Shown: piece after piece, positions 1-8,282 of the stretch
How the letters are laid out: the number at the start of each line of letters is the position of its first letter
Numbering within the stretch: the first letter of the stretch is position 1
Source: Mumia flava
GTDB taxonomy: Bacteria > Actinomycetota > Actinomycetes > Propionibacteriales > Nocardioidaceae
DNA length: 64,000 nt
Direction of reading: 5' to 3'
Assembly (NCBI RefSeq): GCF_002797495.1
Contig: NZ_PGEZ01000001.1
Location: 1,240,001-1,304,000 of the forward strand
Made by a program: the position numbers and the translations under genes
Notes under the pieces: generated by a model
Database searches by the model: none
What the model was told of the DNA's origin: nothing
Seen by the model: the letters and a program-made list of their open reading frames with translations, nothing else

Positions 1-201
1 CCCGACGAGATCCGCACGTACCTGCGCGGTGCGCTCGCGGCGTTCAAGATCCCGAAGTACGTGCACGTCCACGACGCGCTCCCACGGACGGCCCTGGGCA
101 AGGTCGTACGCCCGCGGTTGCGCGACCTGGCCCACGGCAGTGCAGCCGACGCACGACCCGCCGACCCACGAGCAGAGGACGACGCCGATGAGCGCAGCTG
201 A
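1..201 (+). CDS. Acyl-CoA synthetase (AMP-forming), C-terminal end only
   Basis: The window opens inside this gene; 66 codons of its C-terminus are visible. They show the small C-terminal lobe of the ANL (acyl/aryl-CoA synthetase) superfamily: a region reading FKIPKYVHVHDALPRTALGK, with the conserved catalytic lysine of the A10 motif (PxTxxGK) at visible residue 34, followed by VVRPRLR. Members activate a carboxylic acid with ATP and transfer it to CoA; the substrate cannot be told from this fragment. The stop codon lies inside the start of the next gene (TetR start at 188), so the two are translationally coupled and probably cotranscribed with the SDR and hydrolase that follow. Confidence 0.85.
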   Translation, partial: PDEIRTYLRGALAAFKIPKYVHVHDALPRTALGKVVRPRLRDLAHGSAADARPADPRAEDDADERS

Positions 202-856
202 AGACTTCGGCCTGGAGGACGTCGAGCCGGCGTCGTCGGCGGCCGGCAAGCCGCTGACCAAGCGTGGTGCCGCCACGCGGACCAAGCTGCTGGAGGCAGC
301 CGAGCACGTCTTCGCCGACCTCGGCTACCACGAGGCGTCGATCGTGAAGATCACGGAGCGCGCCGGGATCGGGCTCGGCACCTTCTATCTGTACTTCGAC
401 AGCAAGCAGGCGATCTTCGAGGCGCTGGTCGTCGACCTGAACCGCCGCGTACGGCACTCCATGGCGGAGGCGATGGAGGGCGCCCCGAACCGGATCGAGG
501 CGGAGCGGGCCGGGTTCGCCGGGTTCTTCCGTTTCACCGCGCAGCACCCCGCGCTGTACCGGGTGGTGCGCGAGGCGGAGTTCGTCTCGCCCGAGATGCT
601 GCGGCTTCACTACACCCGGATCGTCGAGGGCTACCGCGCCGGCCTGGAGAAGGCGCGCGCGGCCGGCGAGGTCCGCGACGTCGACCCGGAGGTCACCGCC
701 TGGGCGCTGATGGGGCTCGGCGAGCTGCTCGGGATGCGCTACATCCTGTGGGAGCGCGACGCCGACGGCAACCGGCCCGAGGCCATGCCCGCCGCGGTCT
801 TCGAGCAGATGATCCAGTTCATCAACCACGGCCTCGCGCCGCGGGAGGAGCAGTGA
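188..856 (+). CDS. TetR/AcrR family transcriptional regulator
   Basis: A 222-residue TetR-type repressor. Residues about 28-80 form the helix-turn-helix domain, with the typical end of the recognition helix GLGTFYLYFDSKQAIFEAL; the remainder is an all-helical ligand-binding and dimerisation domain. The ATG at 188 was chosen because the protein then starts just before the DNA-binding domain and overlaps the synthetase stop by 14 nt. It sits inside an operon with an acyl-CoA synthetase, a 3-hydroxybutyrate-dehydrogenase-like SDR and an alpha/beta hydrolase, so by inference it controls fatty-acid or ketone-body type catabolism and responds to an acyl-CoA or related compound. The ligand is unknown. 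Confidence 0.88.
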   Translation: MSAAEDFGLEDVEPASSAAGKPLTKRGAATRTKLLEAAEHVFADLGYHEASIVKITERAGIGLGTFYLYFDSKQAIFEALVVDLNRRVRHSMAEAMEGAPNRIEAERAGFAGFFRFTAQHPALYRVVREAEFVSPEMLRLHYTRIVEGYRAGLEKARAAGEVRDVDPEVTAWALMGLGELLGMRYILWERDADGNRPEAMPAAVFEQMIQFINHGLAPREEQ

Positions 857-1629
857 TGAGCCAGCACACCGACGCCCCCGGCGGCGACGCCCTGCGCGGC
901 CGGCGCGCGCTGGTCACCGGCGGGGCGAGCGGCATCGGGCTCGCCTGCGTCCACGCGCTCGCCGAGCGGGGTGCGCACGTGGTCGTCGCCGACGTCGACG
1001 GCGACGCGGCGAAGCGTACGGCCGAGTCCGTCGGCGGCGAGGACTGGGTCGTGGACCTGTCGGACACCACCGCGCTCGACGACCTCACCCTCGACGTGGA
1101 CGTCCTGGTGAACAACGCCGGCCTCCAGCGGGTCAGCCCGATCACCGAGCTCGCGCCCGACGACTTCCGGCTGATCCAGCGGGTGATGGTGGAGGCGCCG
1201 TTCCTGCTGGCCCGCGCGGCGCTGCCCGGGATGTACGAGCGCGGCTGGGGCCGGGTGATCAACGTCTCGAGCGTCCACGGCCTGCGCGCCAGCGCGTACA
1301 AGTCCGCCTACGTCACCGCGAAGCACGCCCTCGAGGGGCTCTCGAAGGTCGTCGCCCTGGAGGGCGGCGAGCACGGCGTGACGAGCAACTGCGTCAACCC
1401 CGCGTACGTCCGCACGCCGCTGGTGGAGAAGCAGATCGCGGACCAGGCGCGTGTGCACGGGATCGACGAGGACGAGGTGGTCGCGAAGATCATGCTGACC
1501 GAGACCGCGGTGAAGCGCCTCGTGGAGCCGGAGGAGGTCGCGGCGCTGGTGTGCTGGCTCGCGTCCGACGAGGCCGGGATGGTCACCGGCGCCGCGTACA
1601 CCATGGACGGCGGGTGGACCGCGCGATGA
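856..1629 (+). CDS. SDR oxidoreductase, probable 3-hydroxybutyrate dehydrogenase
   Basis: A 257-residue classical short-chain dehydrogenase. The cofactor motif TGGASGIG is at residues 21-28, NNAG at 86-89, and the catalytic Ser-Tyr-Lys are near S139, Y152 and K156 (YVTAK). The stretches HGLRASAYKSAYVTAKHALE and VNPAYVRTPLVEKQIADQ resemble bacterial D-3-hydroxybutyrate dehydrogenases, which interconvert 3-hydroxybutyrate and acetoacetate with NAD. The ATG overlaps the TetR stop (ATGA), and its own stop overlaps the next start in the same way, so this is a tightly coupled operon. The substrate is inferred from family likeness only; another 3-hydroxyacyl or alcohol substrate is possible. Confidence 0.75.
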   Translation: MSQHTDAPGGDALRGRRALVTGGASGIGLACVHALAERGAHVVVADVDGDAAKRTAESVGGEDWVVDLSDTTALDDLTLDVDVLVNNAGLQRVSPITELAPDDFRLIQRVMVEAPFLLARAALPGMYERGWGRVINVSSVHGLRASAYKSAYVTAKHALEGLSKVVALEGGEHGVTSNCVNPAYVRTPLVEKQIADQARVHGIDEDEVVAKIMLTETAVKRLVEPEEVAALVCWLASDEAGMVTGAAYTMDGGWTAR

Positions 1630-2525
1630 CCGGCACCTACCGTACGCACCTGGTCGGTGTCGACGGCGGCGCGCTGCACGTCGGCGAGTGGGGCGCCGAG
1701 CTGCCGGTGGACGCGCCGACCGCGCTGCTCGTGCACGGCGTCACGGCCTCGCACCGCTCCTGGACGTGGCTCGCCGGGCAGCTGCCCGGCGTCCGGCTGA
1801 TCGCCCCCGACCTCCGCGGGCGCGGTCGCAGCAACAGCGTCCGCGGACCCGCCGGGATGGCGGCCCACGCCGACGACCTCGCGCGGGTCCTCGAGGCGTT
1901 CGGAGTCGATCGTACGGTCGTGGTCGGGCACTCGATGGGCGCCTTCGTGACCGCTGTGCTGGGCCACCGGCATCCCGACCGGGTCGCGCGCCAGGTCTTC
2001 CTCGACGGCGGGTTCCCACTCGACGTGCCGGAGGGGCTCGACGCCGACCAGGTGATCGCGACGGTGCTCGGGCCGACGGCGGAGCGGCTCGCGATGACCT
2101 TCGCGAGCACCGAGGACTACCTCGCGTTCTGGCGGCGCCACCCGGCTTTCGCCTCGGACTGGGACGCGGCGCTGGAGGACTACTTCCGCTACGACCTGGT
2201 CGGCGAGGCGGGCGCGCTGCGTCCGTCGACGACCTATGCGACCACGGCGGAGGACACGATCGACCTGCACCGCGGGAACGCCCTGGTCGACGCGCTCGCG
2301 GCCCTGCGGCTGCCGACGCTGCTCGTCACGGCCGGGCGCGGGCTGCTGGACGAGGCGCCCGGGCTGTACGCGCCGGAGCGGACCGCCGCCCTGCTCGCGG
2401 GGCGCGACGGCGTCCGCCACGAGCACCTCGCGGAGCTCAACCACTACACGCTGGTGATGTCGGTTCCGGGCGCGGTCGCGATCGCGGGGCGGATCGAACG
2501 CGAGCTCGCCGCCGTCCCCGCCTGA
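1626..2525 (+). CDS. Alpha/beta hydrolase
   Basis: A 299-residue alpha/beta-hydrolase-fold enzyme. The oxyanion-hole HGV lies near residue 37, the nucleophile elbow GHSMGA places the catalytic serine at S103, and a late histidine in LNHYTLV (about H273) completes the triad. The start overlaps the SDR stop by ATGA. Such enzymes cleave esters, lactones or C-C bonds; here the neighbours (acyl-CoA synthetase, hydroxybutyrate-like dehydrogenase) suggest hydrolysis of an ester, oligomer or thioester whose product feeds the same pathway. That role is inference. It is the last gene of the operon and is followed by a long inverted repeat. Confidence 0.85.
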   Translation: MTGTYRTHLVGVDGGALHVGEWGAELPVDAPTALLVHGVTASHRSWTWLAGQLPGVRLIAPDLRGRGRSNSVRGPAGMAAHADDLARVLEAFGVDRTVVVGHSMGAFVTAVLGHRHPDRVARQVFLDGGFPLDVPEGLDADQVIATVLGPTAERLAMTFASTEDYLAFWRRHPAFASDWDAALEDYFRYDLVGEAGALRPSTTYATTAEDTIDLHRGNALVDALAALRLPTLLVTAGRGLLDEAPGLYAPERTAALLAGRDGVRHEHLAELNHYTLVMSVPGAVAIAGRIERELAAVPA

Positions 2526-2540
2526 GCGGTGCCGCACACT

Positions 2541-2640
2541 CCGCTGGTCGAGGCGCCGACGAGGAACGAGGAGGCGATCGGGACCCTGCAGGCCCCGACC
2601 GGGTCTCGATCGCTCGCTCCGCTCGCGCCTCGACCAGCGG
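2541..2640. repeat. Inverted repeat between convergent genes, copy of a dispersed element
   Basis: The arm ccgctggtcgaggcg (2541-2555) is the exact reverse complement of cgcctcgaccagcgg (2626-2640). Positions 2601-2640 are a copy of a 40-bp element seen again near 13.86, 22.86, 28.03 and 49.34 kb. It lies between two convergent genes, so it could act as a bidirectional transcription terminator, but there is no T-tract. Confidence 0.7.
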
Positions 2641-2658
2641 ATCAGGATGTGCCGGACC

Positions 2659-4110
2659 TCAGCTGAGCCAGTCGGTGATCGGGTCGATCGCGAAGTACAC
2701 CGCGAACAGCGCCGCCACGACCCACATCAACGGGTGGACCTGCGCGGACTTGCCCCGCACGACCTTGATCACCACGTACGCGAGGAACCCGGCGCCGATG
2801 CCGACGCTGATCGAGTAGGTGAACGGCATCAGCGCGATCGTGAGGAACGCCGGGATCGCGAGCTCGATGTCGTTCCACGGGATGTCGGTCACCTGCTGCA
2901 TCATCAGGAATCCGACGAGCACGAGCGCGGGCACGGCCGCCTCGTTCGGGATGTGACCGACGACCGGCGAGAAGATCGTCGCCAGCAGGAAGAGCAGTCC
3001 GGTCACGACGCTCGCGAGCCCGGTACGGGCGCCGTCGCCGACCCCCGAGGCGGACTCGACGTACGCCGTGTTGCTGGAGACGCTCGCGGCGCCGCCGGCG
3101 ATCGCGCCGATCGAGTCGACGACGAGGATCCGCTGTGCGCCCTCGGGCGTCCCGTCGTCGTCGTTGAGCCCGGCCTCCGAACCGATCGCCGTCATCGTGC
3201 CCATCGTGTCGAAGAAGTCGGCGAGCAGCAGCGTGAAGATCAGCAGCACCGCGGTGACGAACCCGACCTCGCTGAACGAGCCGAGCAGGTTGAAGTCGCC
3301 CAGCAGCGAGAAGTCCGGCCAGTCGACCCAGGAGGTCGGCCACGAGGGGACGTTGAGGTTCCAGCCGGTCGAGGCCGGGTCGCCGTTCGACGGACCCGCG
3401 TCCGCGAACGTCTCCACCAGGACCGCGATCGCCGTGGTCGCGAGGATCCCGATCAGGATCGCGCCGCGCACGCCCCGGGCGTACAGCGCGACCATGATCA
3501 GCAGCCCGACGCAGAACACCAGCACCGGCCAGCCCGAGAGCGTGCCGCCGATGCCGAGCCCGACCGGCGGGGACGCGTTGCCGGTCGTCCTGACCACGCC
3601 CGCGTTGACGAGACCGACGAACGCGATGAACAGGCCGATGCCGACCGAGATCGCGGTCTTCATCGGCAGCGGGACGGCGTCGAAGACGGCCTTGCGGAAC
3701 CCGGTGAGGACGAGGATCAGGATGATCACGCCTTCGATCACCACCAGGCCCATCGCATCCGCCCAGGTCATCTGGCTCGCGATCGAGTAGGCGACGAAGG
3801 CGTTCAGACCGAGTCCGGTCGCGATCGCGAGCGGGAAGTTCGCGTACAGGCCCATGAGGATGCTCATCACCCCGGCCACCAGAGCCGTCGCTGCCGCCAC
3901 CAGCGCGAAGGCCTCGCCCTGAGTCCCGCCGCCGAGGTAGTTGCCGTCGACGTCCGGAACCCCGGCGATGATGATCGGGTTGAGCACGATGATGTACGCC
4001 ATCGTGAAGAAGGTGACGACACCGCCTCGCACCTCGCGCGCGGGAGTCGATCCGCGCTGGCTGATCTTGAAGAAGCGGTCCAGCGTGCTGGTCGCCGTCT
4101 GGGTGGCCAT
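2659..4110 (-). CDS. NCS2-family purine (adenine/guanine/hypoxanthine) permease, AzgA-like
   Basis: A 483-residue polytopic membrane protein. The opening RFFKISQRGSTPAREVRGG followed by FFTMAYIIVLNP, and later GLGLNAFVAYS, DFFDTMGTMTAIG and SSNTAYVESASGVGDGARTG, are hallmark stretches of the AzgA branch of NCS2 nucleobase:H+ symporters. Expected topology is 12-14 membrane segments with the two half-repeats typical of the fold. The ATG at 4110 has a good AGGAG Shine-Dalgarno 6 nt upstream, which decides the start over longer in-frame extensions. It is divergently transcribed from the DUF2530 gene with only 57 bp between them. It probably takes up adenine, guanine or hypoxanthine; no purine riboswitch is visible in the short leader. 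Confidence 0.88.
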   Translation of the reverse strand: MATQTATSTLDRFFKISQRGSTPAREVRGGVVTFFTMAYIIVLNPIIIAGVPDVDGNYLGGGTQGEAFALVAAATALVAGVMSILMGLYANFPLAIATGLGLNAFVAYSIASQMTWADAMGLVVIEGVIILILVLTGFRKAVFDAVPLPMKTAISVGIGLFIAFVGLVNAGVVRTTGNASPPVGLGIGGTLSGWPVLVFCVGLLIMVALYARGVRGAILIGILATTAIAVLVETFADAGPSNGDPASTGWNLNVPSWPTSWVDWPDFSLLGDFNLLGSFSEVGFVTAVLLIFTLLLADFFDTMGTMTAIGSEAGLNDDDGTPEGAQRILVVDSIGAIAGGAASVSSNTAYVESASGVGDGARTGLASVVTGLLFLLATIFSPVVGHIPNEAAVPALVLVGFLMMQQVTDIPWNDIELAIPAFLTIALMPFTYSISVGIGAGFLAYVVIKVVRGKSAQVHPLMWVVAALFAVYFAIDPITDWLS

Positions 4111-4167
4111 GTGGCTCCTGTCGAAGCGGTGAAACGGGACGATTCCCCCGCCCGGTACTGTAAAGGC

Positions 4168-4929
4168 GTGGCTGCAGGGAAGCGAAAACTGACCTCGGAC
4201 GCGTCGGGCCGATCCCGCGGCCGTCGTTCCGAGCGTCGCGCCCGACCCAGCGAGCCCACCCGCGCAGCAGGCCGTACGAGCGAGCCCGCGCCACCGGAGC
4301 AACCGCCCGCGCCGCACCCGGCCGAGCCGGCCGCACCACCGGCGTCGCCGTCGGAGACCGGGCCCGACGTCGCCCCTCCGTACGTCGGCCGCCGCCGCGC
4401 CCAGCCCGCGGTCGAGCCGGCACGCGAGGCTGCGCCCGAGCCGCCCCCCGAACCCCCCGGCCGACCCGGCCGGGCGCCCTGGTCCGCGGACGAGACACCG
4501 TCGGCGCCCGAGGCGGCCGCGCCACCGTCCGAGCCGGACGTGACGGGAGAGGCACCGGCAGCAGGGCACCGGCCCTCCCGCGACGAGCCGCCGACGGCCC
4601 GTCCCCGACGCGGCCACGGGCTCGACAAGCCCGAGGTCACCGAGCTGGAGATCGGGCACAGGATCCACAAGGTGGCCCCCGACGTCCAGCCGCTCGACGT
4701 CGACGGCGTCCGTACGATGGCCGTGGGGTCGGCGATCTGGCTCGCCCTCGGGCTGGGGATGCTCCCGTTCATGAGCACGCTCCAGGCGAACGGCACGATC
4801 TGGTGGCTCTGGACCTGCGTCGCCGGGTTCGGGCTCGGGCTGATGGGGGTCGAGTACTGCCGTCGCCGCCGTGCCGCCCTCGCCGACGCCGACTCCGAGG
4901 CCGACCCCGGACACGACGACGCCCGCTGA
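4168..4929 (+). CDS. DUF2530 membrane protein with long Pro/Ala/Glu-rich N-terminus
   Basis: A 253-residue protein. The last 90 residues match the actinobacterial DUF2530 family: a segment VQPLDVDGVRTMAVGSAIWL, two predicted membrane helices and the tail CRRRRAAL. Function is unknown. The first 150 residues are a basic then Pro/Ala/Glu-rich, presumably disordered region, which is long for a family of mostly short proteins. The GTG at 4168 lies 6 nt after TACTGT (4156-4161), so the transcript is probably leaderless. Its last codons form the left arm of the terminator that follows. Confidence 0.8.
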   Translation: MAAGKRKLTSDASGRSRGRRSERRARPSEPTRAAGRTSEPAPPEQPPAPHPAEPAAPPASPSETGPDVAPPYVGRRRAQPAVEPAREAAPEPPPEPPGRPGRAPWSADETPSAPEAAAPPSEPDVTGEAPAAGHRPSRDEPPTARPRRGHGLDKPEVTELEIGHRIHKVAPDVQPLDVDGVRTMAVGSAIWLALGLGMLPFMSTLQANGTIWWLWTCVAGFGLGLMGVEYCRRRRAALADADSEADPGHDDAR

Positions 4930-4950
4930 GCCACCGGCTCGGCGGGCGTC
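4918..4950. terminator. Bidirectional hairpin terminator
   Basis: gacgcccgctgagcc and ggctcggcgggcgtc pair over 15 bp with one mismatch and a 3-nt loop. It overlaps the DUF2530 stop codon and lies between two convergent genes (the DHA2 permease ends at 4970). There is no U-tract, as is usual in high-GC actinobacteria. Confidence 0.75.
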
Positions 4951-4969
4951 GCAGGCGTCCTCGGTCTCG

Positions 4970-6556
4970 TCAGACCGTGGACGGCTCCGGCTGGCCCTCC
5001 TCGGCGAGCTCGGCCGGCTCCTGCTTGCGGATCGTGGTCCGCAGGGGGACCTCCTTGATCAGCAGCACCGCGATCAGCGCGACCACCGCGACGCCGGCCG
5101 CGATCGCGAAGATCTCCGCCGTCGCGTCTCCGTAGGACGTGCGGACGAGCGTGGCGATCGGCGCGGGCATCGCATCGAAGTCGAGCGTGCCGCCGGCCGA
5201 GGCCGCCGCGCCCGGGTCGACTCCCAGCTTCGCGAGGCCGGACGCGATCCTGTCCTGCACGCCGGTCGCCAGGATCGCACCGAGCACGGAGACGCCGATC
5301 GTGCCGCCGAGGGATCGGAAGAACGCGACCGCGCCGGAGGTCACGCCGATCTCGGTGACGTCGACCGTGTTCTGGACGGCGAGCACGAGGTTCTGGAGCA
5401 TCATGCCCATCCCCAGACCGACTGCGGCCATCCCGGTGTCGATCACGATCTGCGACGTGTCGTGATCGATCGTGCCGAGCACGAGCAGCCCGCTGATCAG
5501 CAGGACCGAGCCCGCGACCAGGAACCGCTTCCAGCGGCCGTACCGGGTGATCAGCTGACCCGACACCAGGGTGCCGACCAGCGACCCGCCCATCAGCGGG
5601 ATCATCAGCAGCCCCGCCTCGGTCGGGGTGTGACCCTGGGCGACCTGGAGGTACTGGCCCAGGAACACCGAGCTCCCGAACATCGCGATCCCGACCGCCA
5701 TGCTCGCCACGATCGCGAGGGTGGTCGTGCGGTCGCGGAAGACCTTCAGCGGGACGAGCGGCTCGTCGACGCGCGTCTCGACCCGGATCAGCGCGGCGAC
5801 CGCGATCGCCGTACCGGCCCAGAACGCGGCGGTCTGCCACGAAAGCCAGGCGTAGGTGTCCCCGGCGAACGTGACCCACAGCAGCGGCAGGCTGGCGGCG
5901 ATGGCGACCAGGATCGCGCCGGCGTAGTCGACCTTCACGTCACGCTTGAGCGTCTCGATCCTCAGGTAGCGCTGGAGCAGGACGAGGCTCACGACCGCGA
6001 ACGGCACGCAGACGAAGAACGTCCAGCGCCAGCCGAGCCAGTCGGTGTCGACGATGATCCCGCCCACGAGCGGCCCGGACACCGTGGCCACGGCCATCGT
6101 GCCGCCGAGGTAGCCGCTGTAGCGGCCACGCTCGCGAGGGGTGACGATCGACCCGATGATCGCCTGCGTCAGCGCCGTCAGTCCGCCCATCGCCAGACCC
6201 TGGATCGCGCGGGCCGCGAGAAGCGTCTCGACGTTCTGCGCGAAGCCGGCGATCGTCGACCCGACCACGAACGTCACGATCGCGATCTGGACGAGCACCT
6301 TCTTGTTGAGCAGGTCGGCGAGCTTGGACCACACCGGGGTCGAGACGGTCATGGCGAGCAGGGCAGCGGTGACCACCCAGGTGTACTGCGACTGCGTCCC
6401 GTTCAGCTCGCCGATGATGGTCGGCAGCGCGTTCGACACGATCGTCGACGCCAGGATCGCCGTGAAGAGCGCGGCGAGCAGGCCGACCATCACCTCGAGG
6501 ATGGCGCGGTGCGAGAGCTGCTGCTCGCCGCTCGGCGGAGCGGTCGTTGCGGACAA
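4970..6556 (-). CDS. MFS multidrug efflux permease, DHA2 (EmrB/QacA-type, 14 TM)
   Basis: A 528-residue major facilitator with the hydrophobic pattern of 14 helices. Visible DHA2 features are LAALFTAILASTIVSNALPT in helix 1, the motif-A-like loop after helix 2 (SKLADLLNKK), GLAMGGLTALTQAI in helix 4 and WRWTFFVCVP near helix 6. These proton antiporters export cationic or lipophilic drugs. Start choice: a TTG at 6556 is preceded by AAGGA 8 nt upstream; an in-frame GTG at 6598 lacks a ribosome site and would translate through a palindrome. A MarR gene sits immediately upstream on the same strand, the usual arrangement for a MarR-controlled pump. Confidence 0.87.
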   Translation of the reverse strand: MSATTAPPSGEQQLSHRAILEVMVGLLAALFTAILASTIVSNALPTIIGELNGTQSQYTWVVTAALLAMTVSTPVWSKLADLLNKKVLVQIAIVTFVVGSTIAGFAQNVETLLAARAIQGLAMGGLTALTQAIIGSIVTPRERGRYSGYLGGTMAVATVSGPLVGGIIVDTDWLGWRWTFFVCVPFAVVSLVLLQRYLRIETLKRDVKVDYAGAILVAIAASLPLLWVTFAGDTYAWLSWQTAAFWAGTAIAVAALIRVETRVDEPLVPLKVFRDRTTTLAIVASMAVGIAMFGSSVFLGQYLQVAQGHTPTEAGLLMIPLMGGSLVGTLVSGQLITRYGRWKRFLVAGSVLLISGLLVLGTIDHDTSQIVIDTGMAAVGLGMGMMLQNLVLAVQNTVDVTEIGVTSGAVAFFRSLGGTIGVSVLGAILATGVQDRIASGLAKLGVDPGAAASAGGTLDFDAMPAPIATLVRTSYGDATAEIFAIAAGVAVVALIAVLLIKEVPLRTTIRKQEPAELAEEGQPEPSTV

Positions 6557-6580
6557 GAGCGGGTCCTTCCAGGTCAGGCA

Positions 6581-6597
6581 TGCACGCCGGGCGTGCA
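6581..6597. promoter_or_regulatory. 17-bp palindrome before the efflux gene
   Basis: tgcacgcc-g-ggcgtgca is a perfect palindrome 25 nt upstream of the TTG start of the efflux gene and 40 nt after the MarR stop. Candidate operator for the MarR protein or an internal regulatory hairpin. Just beyond it, 6608-6633 holds three degenerate copies of a 9-bp ggtggttcg repeat. Confidence 0.4.
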
Positions 6598-6636
6598 CGG
6601 GTCAGGCGGGTGGTTCGGGTGGTTCGGGTGGAGCGG

Positions 6637-7095
6637 TCAGGCGTCCACCGGGTCGAGCTCGTCGCGCAGCATCGAGGCGGCGAGCTCGACCGAGAGGTCG
6701 GCGAAGCGGTCGGTGGTCTCGTCGTCCCAGTCGGGGACCTGCTGGCAGAGCCGCTCGGCGTACGCGCGCCAGATCCGGCTCAGCTCGTCGCGGCCGGCGT
6801 CGGTCAGGGAGATGAGGCCGGCTCGGGCGTCGGCCGGGTCGGGGCGCCGCTCGACCAGTCCCGCGGCCTCGAGCGCCGTCACCTGGCGGCTCACGACCGA
6901 CGGGTTCAGCCCGAAGGAGTCGGCGATCGCCGTGACCCGTTGCTCGCCCGCGGTCGCGAGGCGCTTGAGGACGGCGACGTCCGCCCGGCGCAGCCGCGTG
7001 TCGGCCGGCTCCCAGCGGTGGGCGTTCGACCGCAGCGCACGGCCGAGGTGGGTGAGCGCGACGGCGAGACGCTCGGCTCCGGCAACGCTGGGCAT
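6637..7095 (-). CDS. MarR family transcriptional regulator
   Basis: A 152-residue winged-helix regulator. Residues about 45-105 contain RRADVAVLKRLATAGEQRVT, NPSVVSRQVTALEAAGLVER and the wing RRPDPADARAGLISLTDAG, all characteristic of MarR. The ATG at 7095 follows GGAGGAGG, which overrides a longer in-frame start at 7200. It precedes the DHA2 efflux gene on the same strand, so it most likely represses the pump and itself until a toxic ligand binds. A 19-bp inverted repeat at 7138-7156 in an AT-rich patch is a plausible operator. Confidence 0.88.
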   Translation of the reverse strand: MPSVAGAERLAVALTHLGRALRSNAHRWEPADTRLRRADVAVLKRLATAGEQRVTAIADSFGLNPSVVSRQVTALEAAGLVERRPDPADARAGLISLTDAGRDELSRIWRAYAERLCQQVPDWDDETTDRFADLSVELAASMLRDELDPVDA

Positions 7096-7137
7096 GGCGA
7101 CCTCCTCCGTCCCGACGATCCACTTTCGTTTCGCTAT

Positions 7138-7156
7138 GCAACCATATACCGGTTGC
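7138..7156. promoter_or_regulatory. Candidate MarR operator/promoter
   Basis: gcaac-catataccg-gttgc is an inverted repeat 43 nt upstream of the MarR start, in one of the few AT-rich pockets of the region (tatgca/catata could supply a -10 box). MarR proteins usually bind 16-20 bp palindromes over their own promoter. Confidence 0.45.
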
Positions 7157-7191
7157 TTGCGGTAGGCAAACGAATTCGGCGCCGCCGTCGC

Positions 7192-7440
7192 CACGCACAT
7201 GCCTGCGTACGAACCACACCCCGACGCCGGTCACGCACATGCCTGCGTACGAGCCCGTACGGGGTGGCGAACGCAGGCATCACCGTCCGGCCGCGCGCGC
7301 ACCCCCCGACATGCCTGCACACGAACCCCGAGCGGGTACCGAACGCAGGCACGTCAGTCCGTCGGGCACCGGCGTGGGCGCAACGCAGGCACGTCGGTCC
7401 GTACGGGACCGGAGCGGGTGGGGAACGCGACGACAACCGC
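7192..7440. repeat. Cluster of interspersed palindromic repeats in a 360-bp gene-free gap
   Basis: The gap 7096-7455 has no gene. It holds two direct copies of cacgcacatgcctgcgtacg (7192 and 7232), a degenerate third near 7310, and the inverted partner gaacgcaggca at 7269, 7341 and (caacgcaggca) 7380. The pairs fold into hairpins, e.g. atgcctgcgt (7240-7249) with acgcaggcat (7271-7280). A second sub-repeat, aacgcaggcacgtcRgtccg, occurs at 7342 and 7382. The arrangement recalls REP/BIME clusters; the function is unknown. Confidence 0.75.
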
Positions 7441-7455
7441 CCGCGCGGGGCGGTG

Positions 7456-8238
7456 TCAGACCAGCGGGTCGATGTCGTCGACGGTCACGGTGTCGTGGAC
7501 CGGCGGCGGGGCGGCCGACGCGGCGGGACGCTTCACCTTCGTCTGCGAGTGCGCCCCGCAACCGTGGTCGAACGCGACCACACGGCCGTCGTCGTTGGCC
7601 ATGCCGTTCGCGCAGACGCCGAAGCGGTTGCCCAGCGGCGGCGTCAGCCAGACCATGAACCCGCAGGTCCGGCAGCTCCCGGGCGCCTGACGGGTGAGGG
7701 CGTTGTCCGGGCCCTGCGACCCGTCGTGCCAGCGCTGCGCGGCCAGGTCGCGGCCCTCGAGCGAGAGCACCTCGATCCGACCGAGCCCCACCTCGTCGGC
7801 GATCGGCCGGACCGACGTCGGATCGATCTCGTCGTCCACGGCGGCGTCCCCGGTGAACCACGCCGGCGCGAGCCGTACGTCCGCCTCCTCGGGCGGGAGC
7901 AGGTCGCCGGGCGACAGGTCGCCGGGCTGGACCCGGTCGGCGTACGGCGTCCACGCCGGAGCGACGATCGCCTGGTCGCCGGGGAGCAGCACGATCTCGT
8001 CGATCGTCACGCGCTTCTGACGGGCAGCGCGCACGACCGTGACCGACCAGTGCCACCCGCGGTAGCCGCCCTGCTGAGCGGCGAAGGTGTGGGTGACGAC
8101 GCGGTCACCCTCCGCCCGGGCACCCAGGTAGTCCCCGACCCGCTCGGTGCCGACCTCGTCGATCAGGGCAGCGCGCGCCTGCTCGACCGCATCGGCGGCG
8201 ACCGAGTCCAGCTTGACGGCGCGGGTGGAGGGGGGCAT
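7456..8238 (-). CDS. DUF3027 family protein with C-terminal zinc-ribbon-like cysteines
   Basis: A 260-residue protein of the actinobacterial DUF3027 family; no enzymatic function is known. The N-terminal two thirds contain the conserved GYLGARAEGDRVVTHTF-type and YRGWHWSVTV segments. The C-terminal third carries SCRTCGFMVWL, GVCANGMANDDGRVVAFDHG and CGAHS, giving four cysteines and two histidines arranged like a metal-binding treble clef. It lies downstream of the cold-shock-domain gene on the same strand (gap 44 nt), a pairing common in actinobacteria, and may be cotranscribed with it. Involvement in RNA or envelope stress is only a guess. Confidence 0.8.
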   Translation of the reverse strand: MPPSTRAVKLDSVAADAVEQARAALIDEVGTERVGDYLGARAEGDRVVTHTFAAQQGGYRGWHWSVTVVRAARQKRVTIDEIVLLPGDQAIVAPAWTPYADRVQPGDLSPGDLLPPEEADVRLAPAWFTGDAAVDDEIDPTSVRPIADEVGLGRIEVLSLEGRDLAAQRWHDGSQGPDNALTRQAPGSCRTCGFMVWLTPPLGNRFGVCANGMANDDGRVVAFDHGCGAHSQTKVKRPAASAAPPPVHDTVTVDDIDPLV

Positions 8239-8282
8239 GGTTCCATTCTCACGTACGGCGGGGGGTGCCGCTGCGGGTGGGG

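Noticed and set aside
2659-4110. Purine riboswitch in front of the purine permease
   Set aside because: The leader is under 60 bp and shared with a divergent gene; no riboswitch core is visible.
6557-6598. Longer GTG start for the DHA2 efflux gene at 6598
   Set aside because: No ribosome site precedes it and it would translate across the 17-bp palindrome, while the TTG at 6556 has AAGGA at proper distance.
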